From an uncultured Clostridia bacterium (GTDB taxonomy: Bacteria > Bacillota > Clostridia > Lachnospirales > Lachnospiraceae), in NCBI GenBank assembly GCA_946620335.1, contig CAMONF010000018.1:1-14690 (forward strand): DNA of 14,690 nucleotides. Direction: 5' to 3'. The translations under genes and the position numbers were made by a program. Shown piece by piece: positions 6,632 to 14,506 of the stretch; within the stretch, counting starts at the first letter, position 1, and each line of letters begins with the position of its first letter. The notes under the pieces were generated by a model. The model ran no database searches. It worked only from the letters and a program-made list of their open reading frames with translations, and was not told the origin of the DNA.

Positions 6632-6648
6632 ATTTACAGAATGTAAAT
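6632..6648. promoter_or_regulatory. Candidate operator: ATTTACA-N3-TGTAAAT dyad
   Basis: A perfect 7-bp inverted repeat with a 3-base centre (GAA), placed between the divergent promoters and touching the LacI-gene -35. The half-site TGTAA(A/G) recurs at 6673-6678 and 6696-6701, and in reverse at 6783-6788. It lacks the central CG common in LacI operators, so the binding protein is uncertain. Confidence 0.6.
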
Positions 6649-6663
6649 TCAACAAAGGGGCGT

Positions 6664-6692
6664 TTGAAAAAATGTAAGGTAAAATATACGAT
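6664..6692 (+). promoter_or_regulatory. Possible upstream promoter of the binding-protein operon
   Basis: TTGAAA (6664-6669), 17-base spacer, TACGAT (6687-6692). A moderate match, weaker than the promoter at 6726-6754. Confidence 0.3.
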
Positions 6693-6725
6693 ATTTGTAA
6701 AAAACATGCTGGAAAACATCCTTCC

Positions 6726-6754
6726 TTGACATGAAAAAACCCAGGATTTATAGT
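6726..6754 (+). promoter_or_regulatory. Strong sigma-A promoter of the binding-protein/GH32 operon
   Basis: Perfect -35 TTGACA (6726-6731), 17-base spacer and TATAGT (6749-6754), one base from consensus. Transcription should start near 6761, leaving a leader of about 195 bases before the ATG at 6956. A near-consensus promoter under a dyad operator is what a repressor-controlled sugar operon would show. Confidence 0.78.
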
Positions 6755-6761
6755 AATCCTG
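6742..6761. promoter_or_regulatory. Dyad CAGGATT-N6-AATCCTG centred on the -10
   Basis: CAGGATT (6742-6748) and AATCCTG (6755-6761) are exact inverted 7-mers whose 6-base centre is precisely the -10 hexamer TATAGT. A protein bound here would block RNA polymerase. It differs in sequence from the dyad at 6632-6648, so two regulators may act on this region. Confidence 0.62.
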
Positions 6762-6955
6762 AATATATTAAAGTATGGCGTGTTTACATTTTGCACACAT
6801 CTTGTTCGGACACCGGGTGCTCTGCCTTTTTCCGGCCGGCAATCTGTCCGGAGGAGATGCGCTGTAATCGGAGCTGACAGAGGGGGCCGGCGCACGGCCA
6901 GACCGATCCGCCCGGCACGCCGCAGGGGGAGTCAGTAAATGAAGGAGGGTAACTT
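6762..6955 (+). other. Untranslated leader of the binding-protein operon
   Basis: About 195 bases with no supported gene. The first 30 are AT-rich; the rest turns GC-rich with short inverted pieces (TCCGG at 6831-6835 with CCGGA at 6848-6852; GGCC repeats near 6885-6898). It ends in AAGGAGG (6942-6948), seven bases before the ATG at 6956. No known riboswitch consensus or terminator followed by a T-run was recognised. Confidence 0.5.
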
Positions 6956-9900
6956 ATGAGACGAGCAAGGTTCCTGACAGCGGTCGTTCTTCTGTTTGCG
7001 CTGCTGCTTTCCAGCTGCGAGTCCGCCGTTCCGCAGGCCGAAGCGCCGGCTGCGGAGGCGGAGGAGACTGTGAAAGCTGCTGAGGAAGAAACGGCTGAAT
7101 GGAATGATTTTCCGGAGTTTGAAATGCCGGAATTCCGGGATTTCCCGCCGGAAGCCTATGAAACCAAGGCCGACGGGGGCGATGTGACGCCGGTCAGCGT
7201 GCAGACCACCATGTTCAACGCCAAATTCGAAGGCGATACGGTGGCGGGCAGCGGCGAGGCAGTGGATGGCGTCTACCGCTTTACGGCTACCGAGACCGAC
7301 GGCGAAGCCTGGCACGTCAAGCTGGAATGCAATTATCCCACCGTTGCGGGGCGGGATTATTTCGTGACCTATCATTTCATCTCTGATGTGGCCGGCACGG
7401 TCAAGTTCGGCGATTTCCAGGAATTCCCGATCGTAAAGGGCGAGAACTCCATCACCGGCATTTATATCGCCTCCAGCGGATCAGGTTATCTGGACCTTCA
7501 GCTCGGCATGCTCGAGCCTTTCACCATCGACTTCACGGAAGTCGAGGTCAAAGAGTATGAGGATGAGCTCGAGTATGAGAATGCCCTGCCCGCGCCGATC
7601 GACTTTGAGAAGGAATCCCTCGTCTATGAGAAGCATGACCAGGGCTATACCAACATTCCCGTGCGCAAGGGCGGCGTGATCAATCTCAATTACATCTCCG
7701 CCTCCTGGGAGTCCGGCATCTGGAAATCCAGGCTCTACGTAAGGACCGGCCTCTATCCGGAAGCGGGTGTTCGCTACCGCGTCACCGCTGACGTGATGTG
7801 CGATCAGGACATGCCCTTCGAAGTTCTCTTCAATAACGGAGATGAGGAGAAAGGCTACGGCGCCCTCTATGGCCAGAACCTGGTCGCCGATAAGGTGACC
7901 GTATGTGAAGCGGTCATCGCGGGAACCGGAGAGGGCGATGAGCTCATCCTCCAGTTCTCCCTCGGTGAAGTGAGGGAGGGCGCTCAGATCATTGTCGGAA
8001 ACGTCCGCGTGGACAAGGTCATCGATCACTACGTCAGTGTCCTGCCCGAGGGCTTCGCCCTGGATGGCTCGGTCGATACGGGCGCATCCCACGAGGAGCT
8101 GGTACCGGTCGCCTATACGCCCATTGGGATGCCTGGATTCTCTTACAGCAGCATCGACACGGTTTATGAGCATCACGACGACGGGTACGTTGTAAGCCTC
8201 GAGGAGAGCGCCGAGAGCGCCACGATGAGGATTACCCAGGCGCCGGCCAACGCGGATGACCGCGGTGTGTGGAAGGCCAAGCTCTATGCCGCCACCGGCG
8301 TGACTCTGACAGCCGGCAAGAGCTACCGGGTCCTGTTTGACCTCGCCTCTGCCCGTGACCAGGCTGACTACGAAGTCTGCTTCGACGGCGACACCGAAAA
8401 TGCCTACGGCGCCCTCTACGGCAGGAAGCTCACCGCCGGCGGGGCCGACCACGTCGAATATCTCATCACACCGGATGCCAGCCACGGCCCGCTGACGATT
8501 CGTATGCAGCTCGGCAAAACGGATACTGCCTCCGGCAATACCGTCACGCTGAAGAACCTCCGCGTAGAGTCCGTGGATCTTAAGTACACAAGCGTTCTTC
8601 CGGCCGGCTTCTCCTACAATACGGGGAAAAACCCGGACAAGAAGGTGAAGTACGTCAACGTGCTTCCCGACACCTTCTCCTACCGCGCCGGCACCAACGT
8701 TTATGAGCAGCATGCGGACGGTTTCAACCAGAGCGTTTCCTCCGAGGGAGACAGCGCGACACTGACCATCTCGGAAGCACCCGAGGAGGGCCGCGACGTC
8801 TGGAACTCCAAGCTTCTCATCAACACCGGCGTCACGCCGAAGGCCGGAGACAAGTACAACGTCAGCTTCGACATCACCGCGAAGAAGAACCAGCCGGGCT
8901 ACGAGGTCTGCTTTGACGGCGCAAATGAGAACAGCTACGGCGCCCTCTACGACCGGAGCCTCACCGCCGGGGAAAGCCAGACCGTCAGCTACAGCTTCAC
9001 ACCGGAAGAGAGCGATGGACCAATCATCCTGCGCTTCCAGCTCGGTAAGACCGAAGACACATCCGGCAATACCATCACGGTCAGCAACCTCAAGATCGGC
9101 ACAGTCACCGGCACGGGTTCCTCCATCCTTCCGGACTCCTTCGCTTATCCCACTGTCAGCACGTCGACAGTGGAGCCCGGCGAGAGCGGCTACCAGCCGG
9201 TGGAACTTCCGGCCCTGTCCACAGCAGAGAGTCATGACGATGGCTACGAGCAGACCTTGAACGATCTGTCTCTGACCATCAACGCTATCCCGACGGCGCA
9301 GCAGGAATACTATTTCTCCAAGCTGTTCGTGGGTACCGGCACATCCCTTGCGCCGGGGTTCCAATACAAGGTCACGACGACCATCTCATCTGAAAAGGAT
9401 ATGCCCTTCGAAATCTGCTATGACAAGGGAAACGCGGAGAAGGGTTACGGCGCCCTCTACGGCCAGAGTATCGCAGGCGGCGCGACATCTTCCTTCGTCC
9501 AGGAATTCGAGGTGGCGGAAAATGCAGACTCCGGTGAGCTGGTGGTCCAGCTTCAAGTCGGCAAAACGCCTGCTGGAAATACCATCACAGTCCAGGACGT
9601 GAAGGTCGAACAATATATACCGGAGCACGAGGAAGCCGTATCGAGACCGGAACATTATGAGGAAGTATCCGCTGATTGCTCCGCATGGGAGAATCATGAC
9701 GGCGGTTACGAGCAGTCGCTCGCAGGCATGGCGCTGTATATTGATGCCGTTCCGGAATCTGATACCGGCGTCTGGAAATCAAAACTCTTCGTCGCTGTCG
9801 ATGCGGAACTGGAGGCGGATGCAAAGTACAGGGCCACGGTGGCCGCTTCCTCGGAAAAAGCGATGAACTTTGAAATCTGTTTCAACAGCGGGGAGGCTGA

Positions 9901-12796
9901 AAAAGGTTACGGCGCCCTCTACGATCCAAATCTCGGCGATGCAGGCTCGGGGACCTGGAGCACTGAATTCACGGCCGGCACGGAGAAGCTCGTCATTCAG
10001 TTCCAGCTCGGTTTGAGCCAGGCAGAGAATACCTTCACGGTCAACAGCGTTAAGCTCGAGAAACTGGAACCGGCTTACGAAGGAAATGTGACGATTGAGG
10101 CTGCCTATGAACCCTTAGAGATCTCTGGCCTTAATGTGTGGGAGAATCATGACGATCGTTACACACAGAGCTTAAGCGGCAATGCGCTGACCGTAAGCGC
10201 GGTTCCCCAGGCTGACATCGGCGTCTGGAAGTCCAAGCTGTTCGTGGATACCCACACGACACTGGAAGCTGGTGCCAAGTACAAGGTCACTGCAGAAGCC
10301 GCCTCCAGCAAGGACGTGAGCTTCGAGATCTGCCTCAACAACGGGGAGCTGGAGAAAGGCTATGAGGGCATGTACGGCCTTAGCATCGCCGCCGGGGAGA
10401 CGAAGAACTTTGAGAAGGAATTCGAGGTGGCAGCGGACACGGCGACCAGCAACCTCGTGCTCCAGTTCCAGCTCGGAAACAGTCCTGCCGGAACGACCTT
10501 TACCGTGAACCAGGTGACTCTCGAGAAATGGGAGGAGGCCAGCGACGAGCCGCAGACCATTGAGACGGTCACCCCGAACTCCTTCAACATGTGGGCCCAC
10601 GAGGAGTACGCCGCTGTGCTCCGCGGCGACGGCAGCTCAGCAGCCGTGCGCTTCGACACCGTGCCGGACGGCTCTCAGGAGGCGTGGAAGACAAAGCTCT
10701 TCGCGGAGACCGGCGTTACCCTGACGGCCGGCAAGTCCTACCGCATCAGCGCGAATGTGGCGGCAGAAAATGAATTCCCCTACGAGATCTGCTACAACAA
10801 CGCGGAGGTTGAGAAGGGCGTCGGCGCCAGATATGAGCTTACCGCTTCCTCCTCCGGCGAGACCGTCGTATTCGAAGTGGTGCCGGAAAATGACGCCACG
10901 CTCATCCTCCAGTTCTCCCTCGGAAACGCCGGCGCGGGCAACACCGTGACGATAAGCAGCATTGATGTCGAGGAGCTGGATGAGACCGTGGGCGATAACC
11001 TCATGGAAGATACGCTTACGGCCTGGGCTCCCGTCCACACCTGGACGGATGCGGGCTATCAGACGGAGCTCTCCAACAATAATTCTTCTGCAACACTGAA
11101 CATTACGGCCGTTCCCGACGAACGTGCGGACTGGAAGACCAAGCTCTTCGTGGAGACAGGAGCCCGGCTCAAGGCGGGCAGATCCTACCGGATCACCTAC
11201 AAGCTTAAGTCGGATAAGGCTTTCAACTACAACCTGTTCTACAACAACGGAGCGGAGGAGAAGGCGGTCGGCGAATATTACGAACTGAAGGCCAAGGGCA
11301 CCAAGACTGTCCGGAATGTGGTCAGCCCCTCCACTGACGCTGAACTGACACTTCAGCTCATGCTCGGCATGACCGGCGCACCAAATAAAGTGACGGTCAG
11401 CGGCGTCAAGGTCGAGGAAATCACCGGCCTGGATGGAGCACCCGTGACCTCAGTCACGCCCATCAACTGCTGGGCTCACGAGGACTATGCCGCGAAGCTG
11501 TCCAACAACAAATCCTCCGCGACCATCGCAATCACCAAGGTACCCGCTGACGGCAGGGAGGCCTGGAAGGTGAAGCTCTTTGCGGAGACCGGCGCACCGG
11601 TCAAGGCCGGAAAGAACTACCGCGTCAGCGTCGACGTGAAGGCCTCCAATCCGATCGACTATGAGATCTGCTACAACAATCTGGAGAATGAAAAGGCGCT
11701 CGGCGCTCTGTATGGCCTGCAGGCCTTCGGGGGCAGGAAGACCATAACCTACAACATTACACCCGAGAACGATTCCGTGCTCACGCTCCAGTTCAATCTC
11801 GGAAATGCCGCCGGCAAGAACAACTTTACCATCAGCAACATCAAGGTGGAGGAGATTGTCTACGCGTCCGCAAAGAACGTCATTCCGTCCTTCCGCCACG
11901 ACAGTGTCGGATACATCAGCAAAGCTGCGGATGCGGGCTACATTACCTCCCTCACCCAGGCCGGTTCCTCCGCTACCTTCCGGATCAGCCAGGCACCGGC
12001 TGCCGACCGCAACGCATGGAACGCCAAGGTCATTGTCCGATCCGGCATTACACCAAGGTCCGGACAGGGCTACCGCGTCAGGTTCAACGTCTACGCCGCC
12101 AGATCCCAGGATCTCTTTGAAGTATTCTATGACGGCTCGGAGGAACTCGCCTACGGCGCCCTTTACGAGCGGACCTTATCCGCCGGCATGAATTCCTTCG
12201 AATATGTCATTATGCCGGGGGACAGCAAGGGCGAGCTCACCATGCAGCTCCGTTTCGGCAAGACCAATGGCACCGATGGAAATGCCTACACCATCAGCGG
12301 CATCTCAGTGGAAGCGGTCGACTTCGAGAACAGGACGATTCCCGATATCCGGGACGTTTCCGTGCTCGCCCTCCAGGAAGACTACCAGGCCGAGCTGGAG
12401 AAGACGCCCGACAAGGATACCGTCCGCCTCGTGAAGACGCCTGCGGAAGGTCGGGAGGCCTGGAAGAACAAGCTCTTCATCCATACCGGTGCCACGCTCA
12501 AGGCTGACGGCAAGTACCGCGTCAGCATGAAGGTCAAATCCATTATACCGGCCCCGTTCGAAGTCTGCTACAACGATCTCGATGTGGAGAAGGGCCTTGG
12601 CGGAATCTTCGGTCTTCTCTCCAGACCGGCCGGAGTCATTGTCGAGTATACGACCTATCTGAAGAAGGACATCCCGCTCGTGATCCAGCTCTCGCTGGGC
12701 AACTGCACGACGCCCAACAATATCATTGTTGAGGACGTGAAGGTCGAGGAAGCCGGCAGGATCAACCTGGTTTCCGATACCATCTATCACTTCTGA
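6956..12796 (+). CDS. Giant lipoprotein of about 12 tandem carbohydrate-binding-like modules
   Basis: 1946 residues. A lipoprotein signal (lipobox LSSC, Cys21) and an acidic tether (about 25-75) are followed by repeats to the C-terminus. Typical module: H-D-D-G-Y near the start, W-K-x-K-L-F, (T)G-x-x-L-x-A-G-x-x-Y-R-V, F-E-I-C-Y-N-N-G-x-x-E-K-G-Y-G-A-L-Y, then L-x-L-Q-F-Q-L-G and G-N-T-x-T-V-x-x-V-K-V-E. This layout suits a jelly-roll binding module of the CBM4/9 kind (PF02018-like), which is my best guess, not a proven match. Spacing is about 175-180 residues between modules 2-5 and about 150 afterwards. Module 1 is diverged and lacks the YGALY motif. No catalytic domain, membrane helix or sorting motif is seen, so the lipid is the anchor. 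AAGGAGG at 6942-6948 fixes the start. Co-transcribed with the GH32 gene 61 bases downstream, so glycan capture, probably fructan, is the likely role; an adhesin is the alternative. Confidence 0.88.
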   Translation: MRRARFLTAVVLLFALLLSSCESAVPQAEAPAAEAEETVKAAEEETAEWNDFPEFEMPEFRDFPPEAYETKADGGDVTPVSVQTTMFNAKFEGDTVAGSGEAVDGVYRFTATETDGEAWHVKLECNYPTVAGRDYFVTYHFISDVAGTVKFGDFQEFPIVKGENSITGIYIASSGSGYLDLQLGMLEPFTIDFTEVEVKEYEDELEYENALPAPIDFEKESLVYEKHDQGYTNIPVRKGGVINLNYISASWESGIWKSRLYVRTGLYPEAGVRYRVTADVMCDQDMPFEVLFNNGDEEKGYGALYGQNLVADKVTVCEAVIAGTGEGDELILQFSLGEVREGAQIIVGNVRVDKVIDHYVSVLPEGFALDGSVDTGASHEELVPVAYTPIGMPGFSYSSIDTVYEHHDDGYVVSLEESAESATMRITQAPANADDRGVWKAKLYAATGVTLTAGKSYRVLFDLASARDQADYEVCFDGDTENAYGALYGRKLTAGGADHVEYLITPDASHGPLTIRMQLGKTDTASGNTVTLKNLRVESVDLKYTSVLPAGFSYNTGKNPDKKVKYVNVLPDTFSYRAGTNVYEQHADGFNQSVSSEGDSATLTISEAPEEGRDVWNSKLLINTGVTPKAGDKYNVSFDITAKKNQPGYEVCFDGANENSYGALYDRSLTAGESQTVSYSFTPEESDGPIILRFQLGKTEDTSGNTITVSNLKIGTVTGTGSSILPDSFAYPTVSTSTVEPGESGYQPVELPALSTAESHDDGYEQTLNDLSLTINAIPTAQQEYYFSKLFVGTGTSLAPGFQYKVTTTISSEKDMPFEICYDKGNAEKGYGALYGQSIAGGATSSFVQEFEVAENADSGELVVQLQVGKTPAGNTITVQDVKVEQYIPEHEEAVSRPEHYEEVSADCSAWENHDGGYEQSLAGMALYIDAVPESDTGVWKSKLFVAVDAELEADAKYRATVAASSEKAMNFEICFNSGEAEKGYGALYDPNLGDAGSGTWSTEFTAGTEKLVIQFQLGLSQAENTFTVNSVKLEKLEPAYEGNVTIEAAYEPLEISGLNVWENHDDRYTQSLSGNALTVSAVPQADIGVWKSKLFVDTHTTLEAGAKYKVTAEAASSKDVSFEICLNNGELEKGYEGMYGLSIAAGETKNFEKEFEVAADTATSNLVLQFQLGNSPAGTTFTVNQVTLEKWEEASDEPQTIETVTPNSFNMWAHEEYAAVLRGDGSSAAVRFDTVPDGSQEAWKTKLFAETGVTLTAGKSYRISANVAAENEFPYEICYNNAEVEKGVGARYELTASSSGETVVFEVVPENDATLILQFSLGNAGAGNTVTISSIDVEELDETVGDNLMEDTLTAWAPVHTWTDAGYQTELSNNNSSATLNITAVPDERADWKTKLFVETGARLKAGRSYRITYKLKSDKAFNYNLFYNNGAEEKAVGEYYELKAKGTKTVRNVVSPSTDAELTLQLMLGMTGAPNKVTVSGVKVEEITGLDGAPVTSVTPINCWAHEDYAAKLSNNKSSATIAITKVPADGREAWKVKLFAETGAPVKAGKNYRVSVDVKASNPIDYEICYNNLENEKALGALYGLQAFGGRKTITYNITPENDSVLTLQFNLGNAAGKNNFTISNIKVEEIVYASAKNVIPSFRHDSVGYISKAADAGYITSLTQAGSSATFRISQAPAADRNAWNAKVIVRSGITPRSGQGYRVRFNVYAARSQDLFEVFYDGSEELAYGALYERTLSAGMNSFEYVIMPGDSKGELTMQLRFGKTNGTDGNAYTISGISVEAVDFENRTIPDIRDVSVLALQEDYQAELEKTPDKDTVRLVKTPAEGREAWKNKLFIHTGATLKADGKYRVSMKVKSIIPAPFEVCYNDLDVEKGLGGIFGLLSRPAGVIVEYTTYLKKDIPLVIQLSLGNCTTPNNIIVEDVKVEEAGRINLVSDTIYHF
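7195..12790 (+). repeat. Tandem array of about 12 beta-sandwich modules within the giant lipoprotein
   Basis: Approximate module limits: 1, 7195-7570; 2, 7600-8090; 3, 8150-8630; 4, 8655-9165; 5, 9195-9645; 6, 9646-10095; 7, 10108-10554; 8, 10555-10983; 9, 10987-11430; 10, 11440-11875; 11, 11878-12340; 12, 12343-12790. The aligned Tyr or Phe of the first motif falls near residues 231, 411, 590, 764, 917, 1068, 1218, 1367, 1511, 1662 and 1810 for modules 2-12. The module tryptophan (W-x-x-K-L) is kept in all but module 5. Boundaries were set by eye and may be off by 10-20 residues. Confidence 0.82.
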
Positions 12797-12857
12797 CAGT
12801 CTGCTGCCCGCTGAAGGCAATCAGTGGGACTATTCATCAAGAAAGGGGAATGAAAAC

Positions 12858-14492
12858 ATGTACAGACGGCATATTTTGACCTCTTTGCTCCTTACGGGCG
12901 CGCTGCTCATCACGGCCTGCGGCAGCTCGGGCTCTCCGGCCCCTGCAGCCGAGGGCCAGGATGCCGCGTCAGCGGAAGCAGCTTCTTCCGAGGGAACTGC
13001 TGAGGGAACCGAATCAGCCGGGGAGGAAGCTCTCGCGCCGGGCCTGCCGGACGAGCCCTATGAAGCGGTGGACTACAACCTGTATCCCGCCCCGGAGGGC
13101 GGCTTCGTGGGCGACGTTATGCCTTTCGTCACGGACGACGGTCAGCTGGAGCTCTACTACCTCTATGACACGACCAGCAACGGTCAGGGCTACCACCCAA
13201 TCTACAAGTACAGCACCCGGAATCTCCATGAGTACCAGGACCACGGAATGGTCATGAACTATGGTCTCATGTCCGAGCCAGACCCGGCTTTGGGAACCGG
13301 CTCCGTCATGCAGGATCCTACCGGCCTCTACCACCTTTTCTATACCGGCCATAACGACACCGGCAATAACGGAAGGGGCAAGGAATGCGCCATGCATGCC
13401 ACCAGCACCGACCGCGAGAACTGGGTCAAGGACGAGGAGCCGCTCTTCTTTGCGCCTGAGGGCTATTCCAAGGACGACTTCCGCGATCCCGAGGTCTTCT
13501 GGGTCGAGGAGGACCAGTGCTACTGGCTGCTGATCGCGGCAAATGAGAACACTCTGGGCGGCGTTGTGGTGAAATATACCTCTACGGATCTCGTGAACTG
13601 GGAGTTCGTCGGCCCGATCTTCGCACCCATGCAGCAGTACATGTGCGAGTGCCCGGACCTCTTCAACATCGGGGACTACTGGTATCTGACCTACAGCTGG
13701 GACTGCGTGACCTATTACGCCATGAGCGACTCCATGGAAGGACCCTTTGTGGCTCCGAGAGACAACATCCTTGACGGCAAGGGCATGATCGAGGGAAACG
13801 GCTTTATGTACTATGCTGCCAAGACCGCTGTGCTTAACGACACGCTTTACCTCTGCGGCTGGATCGGACGGGCAGGACTGAACGCGGATTCCGGCGCCTA
13901 CCAGTGGGCAGGCAACGTGATGGTCCATGAGCTCGTCCAGCACGAGGACGGGACTCTGGGGGTCAAGGCACCCGAGACCTTGTCCGAGTACTTTACCGTA
14001 GACAAGTCCTTCGAGACCGCCGTGGTCAAGGGGGAGGCCGAGGTCAGCGGTAACAGCATTTCCCTCTCGGCTGCGGAAGAGGAATACACGCTTGTGGACA
14101 TGGGCACCCGCCCGGCCACGATGACCCTGGAATGCGACGTGACGCTGGATGATGACGGCCGCGCCGGCTTCGTGTTCGGCGGCGGTGAGAGCGGCGACTA
14201 CTGGACCGCCATGTGCCTGGATGACAGGCTCGACCTGCTCCACTATGAGGGCTATGAGATCGAGGAGTTCGACAGCTTCGAGCCGCAGGCCCTCACCAAA
14301 TTCGACTTCACGAAAAAGGACACCCACCACGTCAAGCTGGTCTGCGAAAATGAGATCATAGTTCTCTATGTGGACGATGTGAAAGCCCTCAGCTGCCGGG
14401 TCATGCACTCAGTGAACGGCGCCCATATAGGCGTATTCTCTGATGGCTGCAATGCGAGGTTTGAGAATATAGTGATGAAGCTTGCCTCGTAA
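12858..14492 (+). CDS. Glycoside hydrolase family 32 lipoprotein (fructan/sucrose-type hydrolase)
   Basis: 544 residues. Lipobox ITAC (Cys21), a Ser/Ala/Glu tether (about 22-65), a five-bladed beta-propeller (about 75-375) and a C-terminal beta-sandwich (about 385-542). GH32 enzymes cleave beta-fructosidic bonds in sucrose, inulin or levan with retention. The three catalytic residues are visible: nucleophile Asp86 in GFVGDVMPF (in place of the classical WMNDPNG), transition-state stabiliser Asp210 in RDPEVFW, and acid/base Glu264 in CECPDLF. Spacings of 124 and 54 are close to 121 and 52 in Thermotoga invertase (Asp17, Asp138, Glu190), which supports GH32 over GH43. The unusual nucleophile motif marks a side branch of the family, so substrate and exo or endo mode are open. 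The start follows GAAAGGGGA with a suitable gap. No promoter or terminator separates it from the giant binding lipoprotein, so the two form an operon. Lipid anchoring implies action outside the cell. Confidence 0.9.
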   Translation: MYRRHILTSLLLTGALLITACGSSGSPAPAAEGQDAASAEAASSEGTAEGTESAGEEALAPGLPDEPYEAVDYNLYPAPEGGFVGDVMPFVTDDGQLELYYLYDTTSNGQGYHPIYKYSTRNLHEYQDHGMVMNYGLMSEPDPALGTGSVMQDPTGLYHLFYTGHNDTGNNGRGKECAMHATSTDRENWVKDEEPLFFAPEGYSKDDFRDPEVFWVEEDQCYWLLIAANENTLGGVVVKYTSTDLVNWEFVGPIFAPMQQYMCECPDLFNIGDYWYLTYSWDCVTYYAMSDSMEGPFVAPRDNILDGKGMIEGNGFMYYAAKTAVLNDTLYLCGWIGRAGLNADSGAYQWAGNVMVHELVQHEDGTLGVKAPETLSEYFTVDKSFETAVVKGEAEVSGNSISLSAAEEEYTLVDMGTRPATMTLECDVTLDDDGRAGFVFGGGESGDYWTAMCLDDRLDLLHYEGYEIEEFDSFEPQALTKFDFTKKDTHHVKLVCENEIIVLYVDDVKALSCRVMHSVNGAHIGVFSDGCNARFENIVMKLAS

Positions 14493-14506
14493 GACCAGGG
14501 ATTGAA

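Noticed and set aside
6857..6877. A six-codon leader peptide (MRCNRS) in the operon leader
   Set aside because: The GGAGGA before it is only one or two bases from the ATG, too close for normal initiation, and the peptide has no run of regulatory codons.
7481..9364. A 627-codon open frame antisense to the giant lipoprotein
   Set aside because: It repeats with the module period, has no ribosome site of note and no recognisable domain; the plus strand carries the conserved modules.
12797..12857. A terminator between the giant lipoprotein and the GH32 gene
   Set aside because: Only weak inverted bases and no T-run are present; the two genes are better read as one operon.
13014..14408. A 464-codon open frame antisense to the GH32 gene
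   Set aside because: No domain is seen, and it is explained by codon bias on the coding strand, where the catalytic residues are intact.
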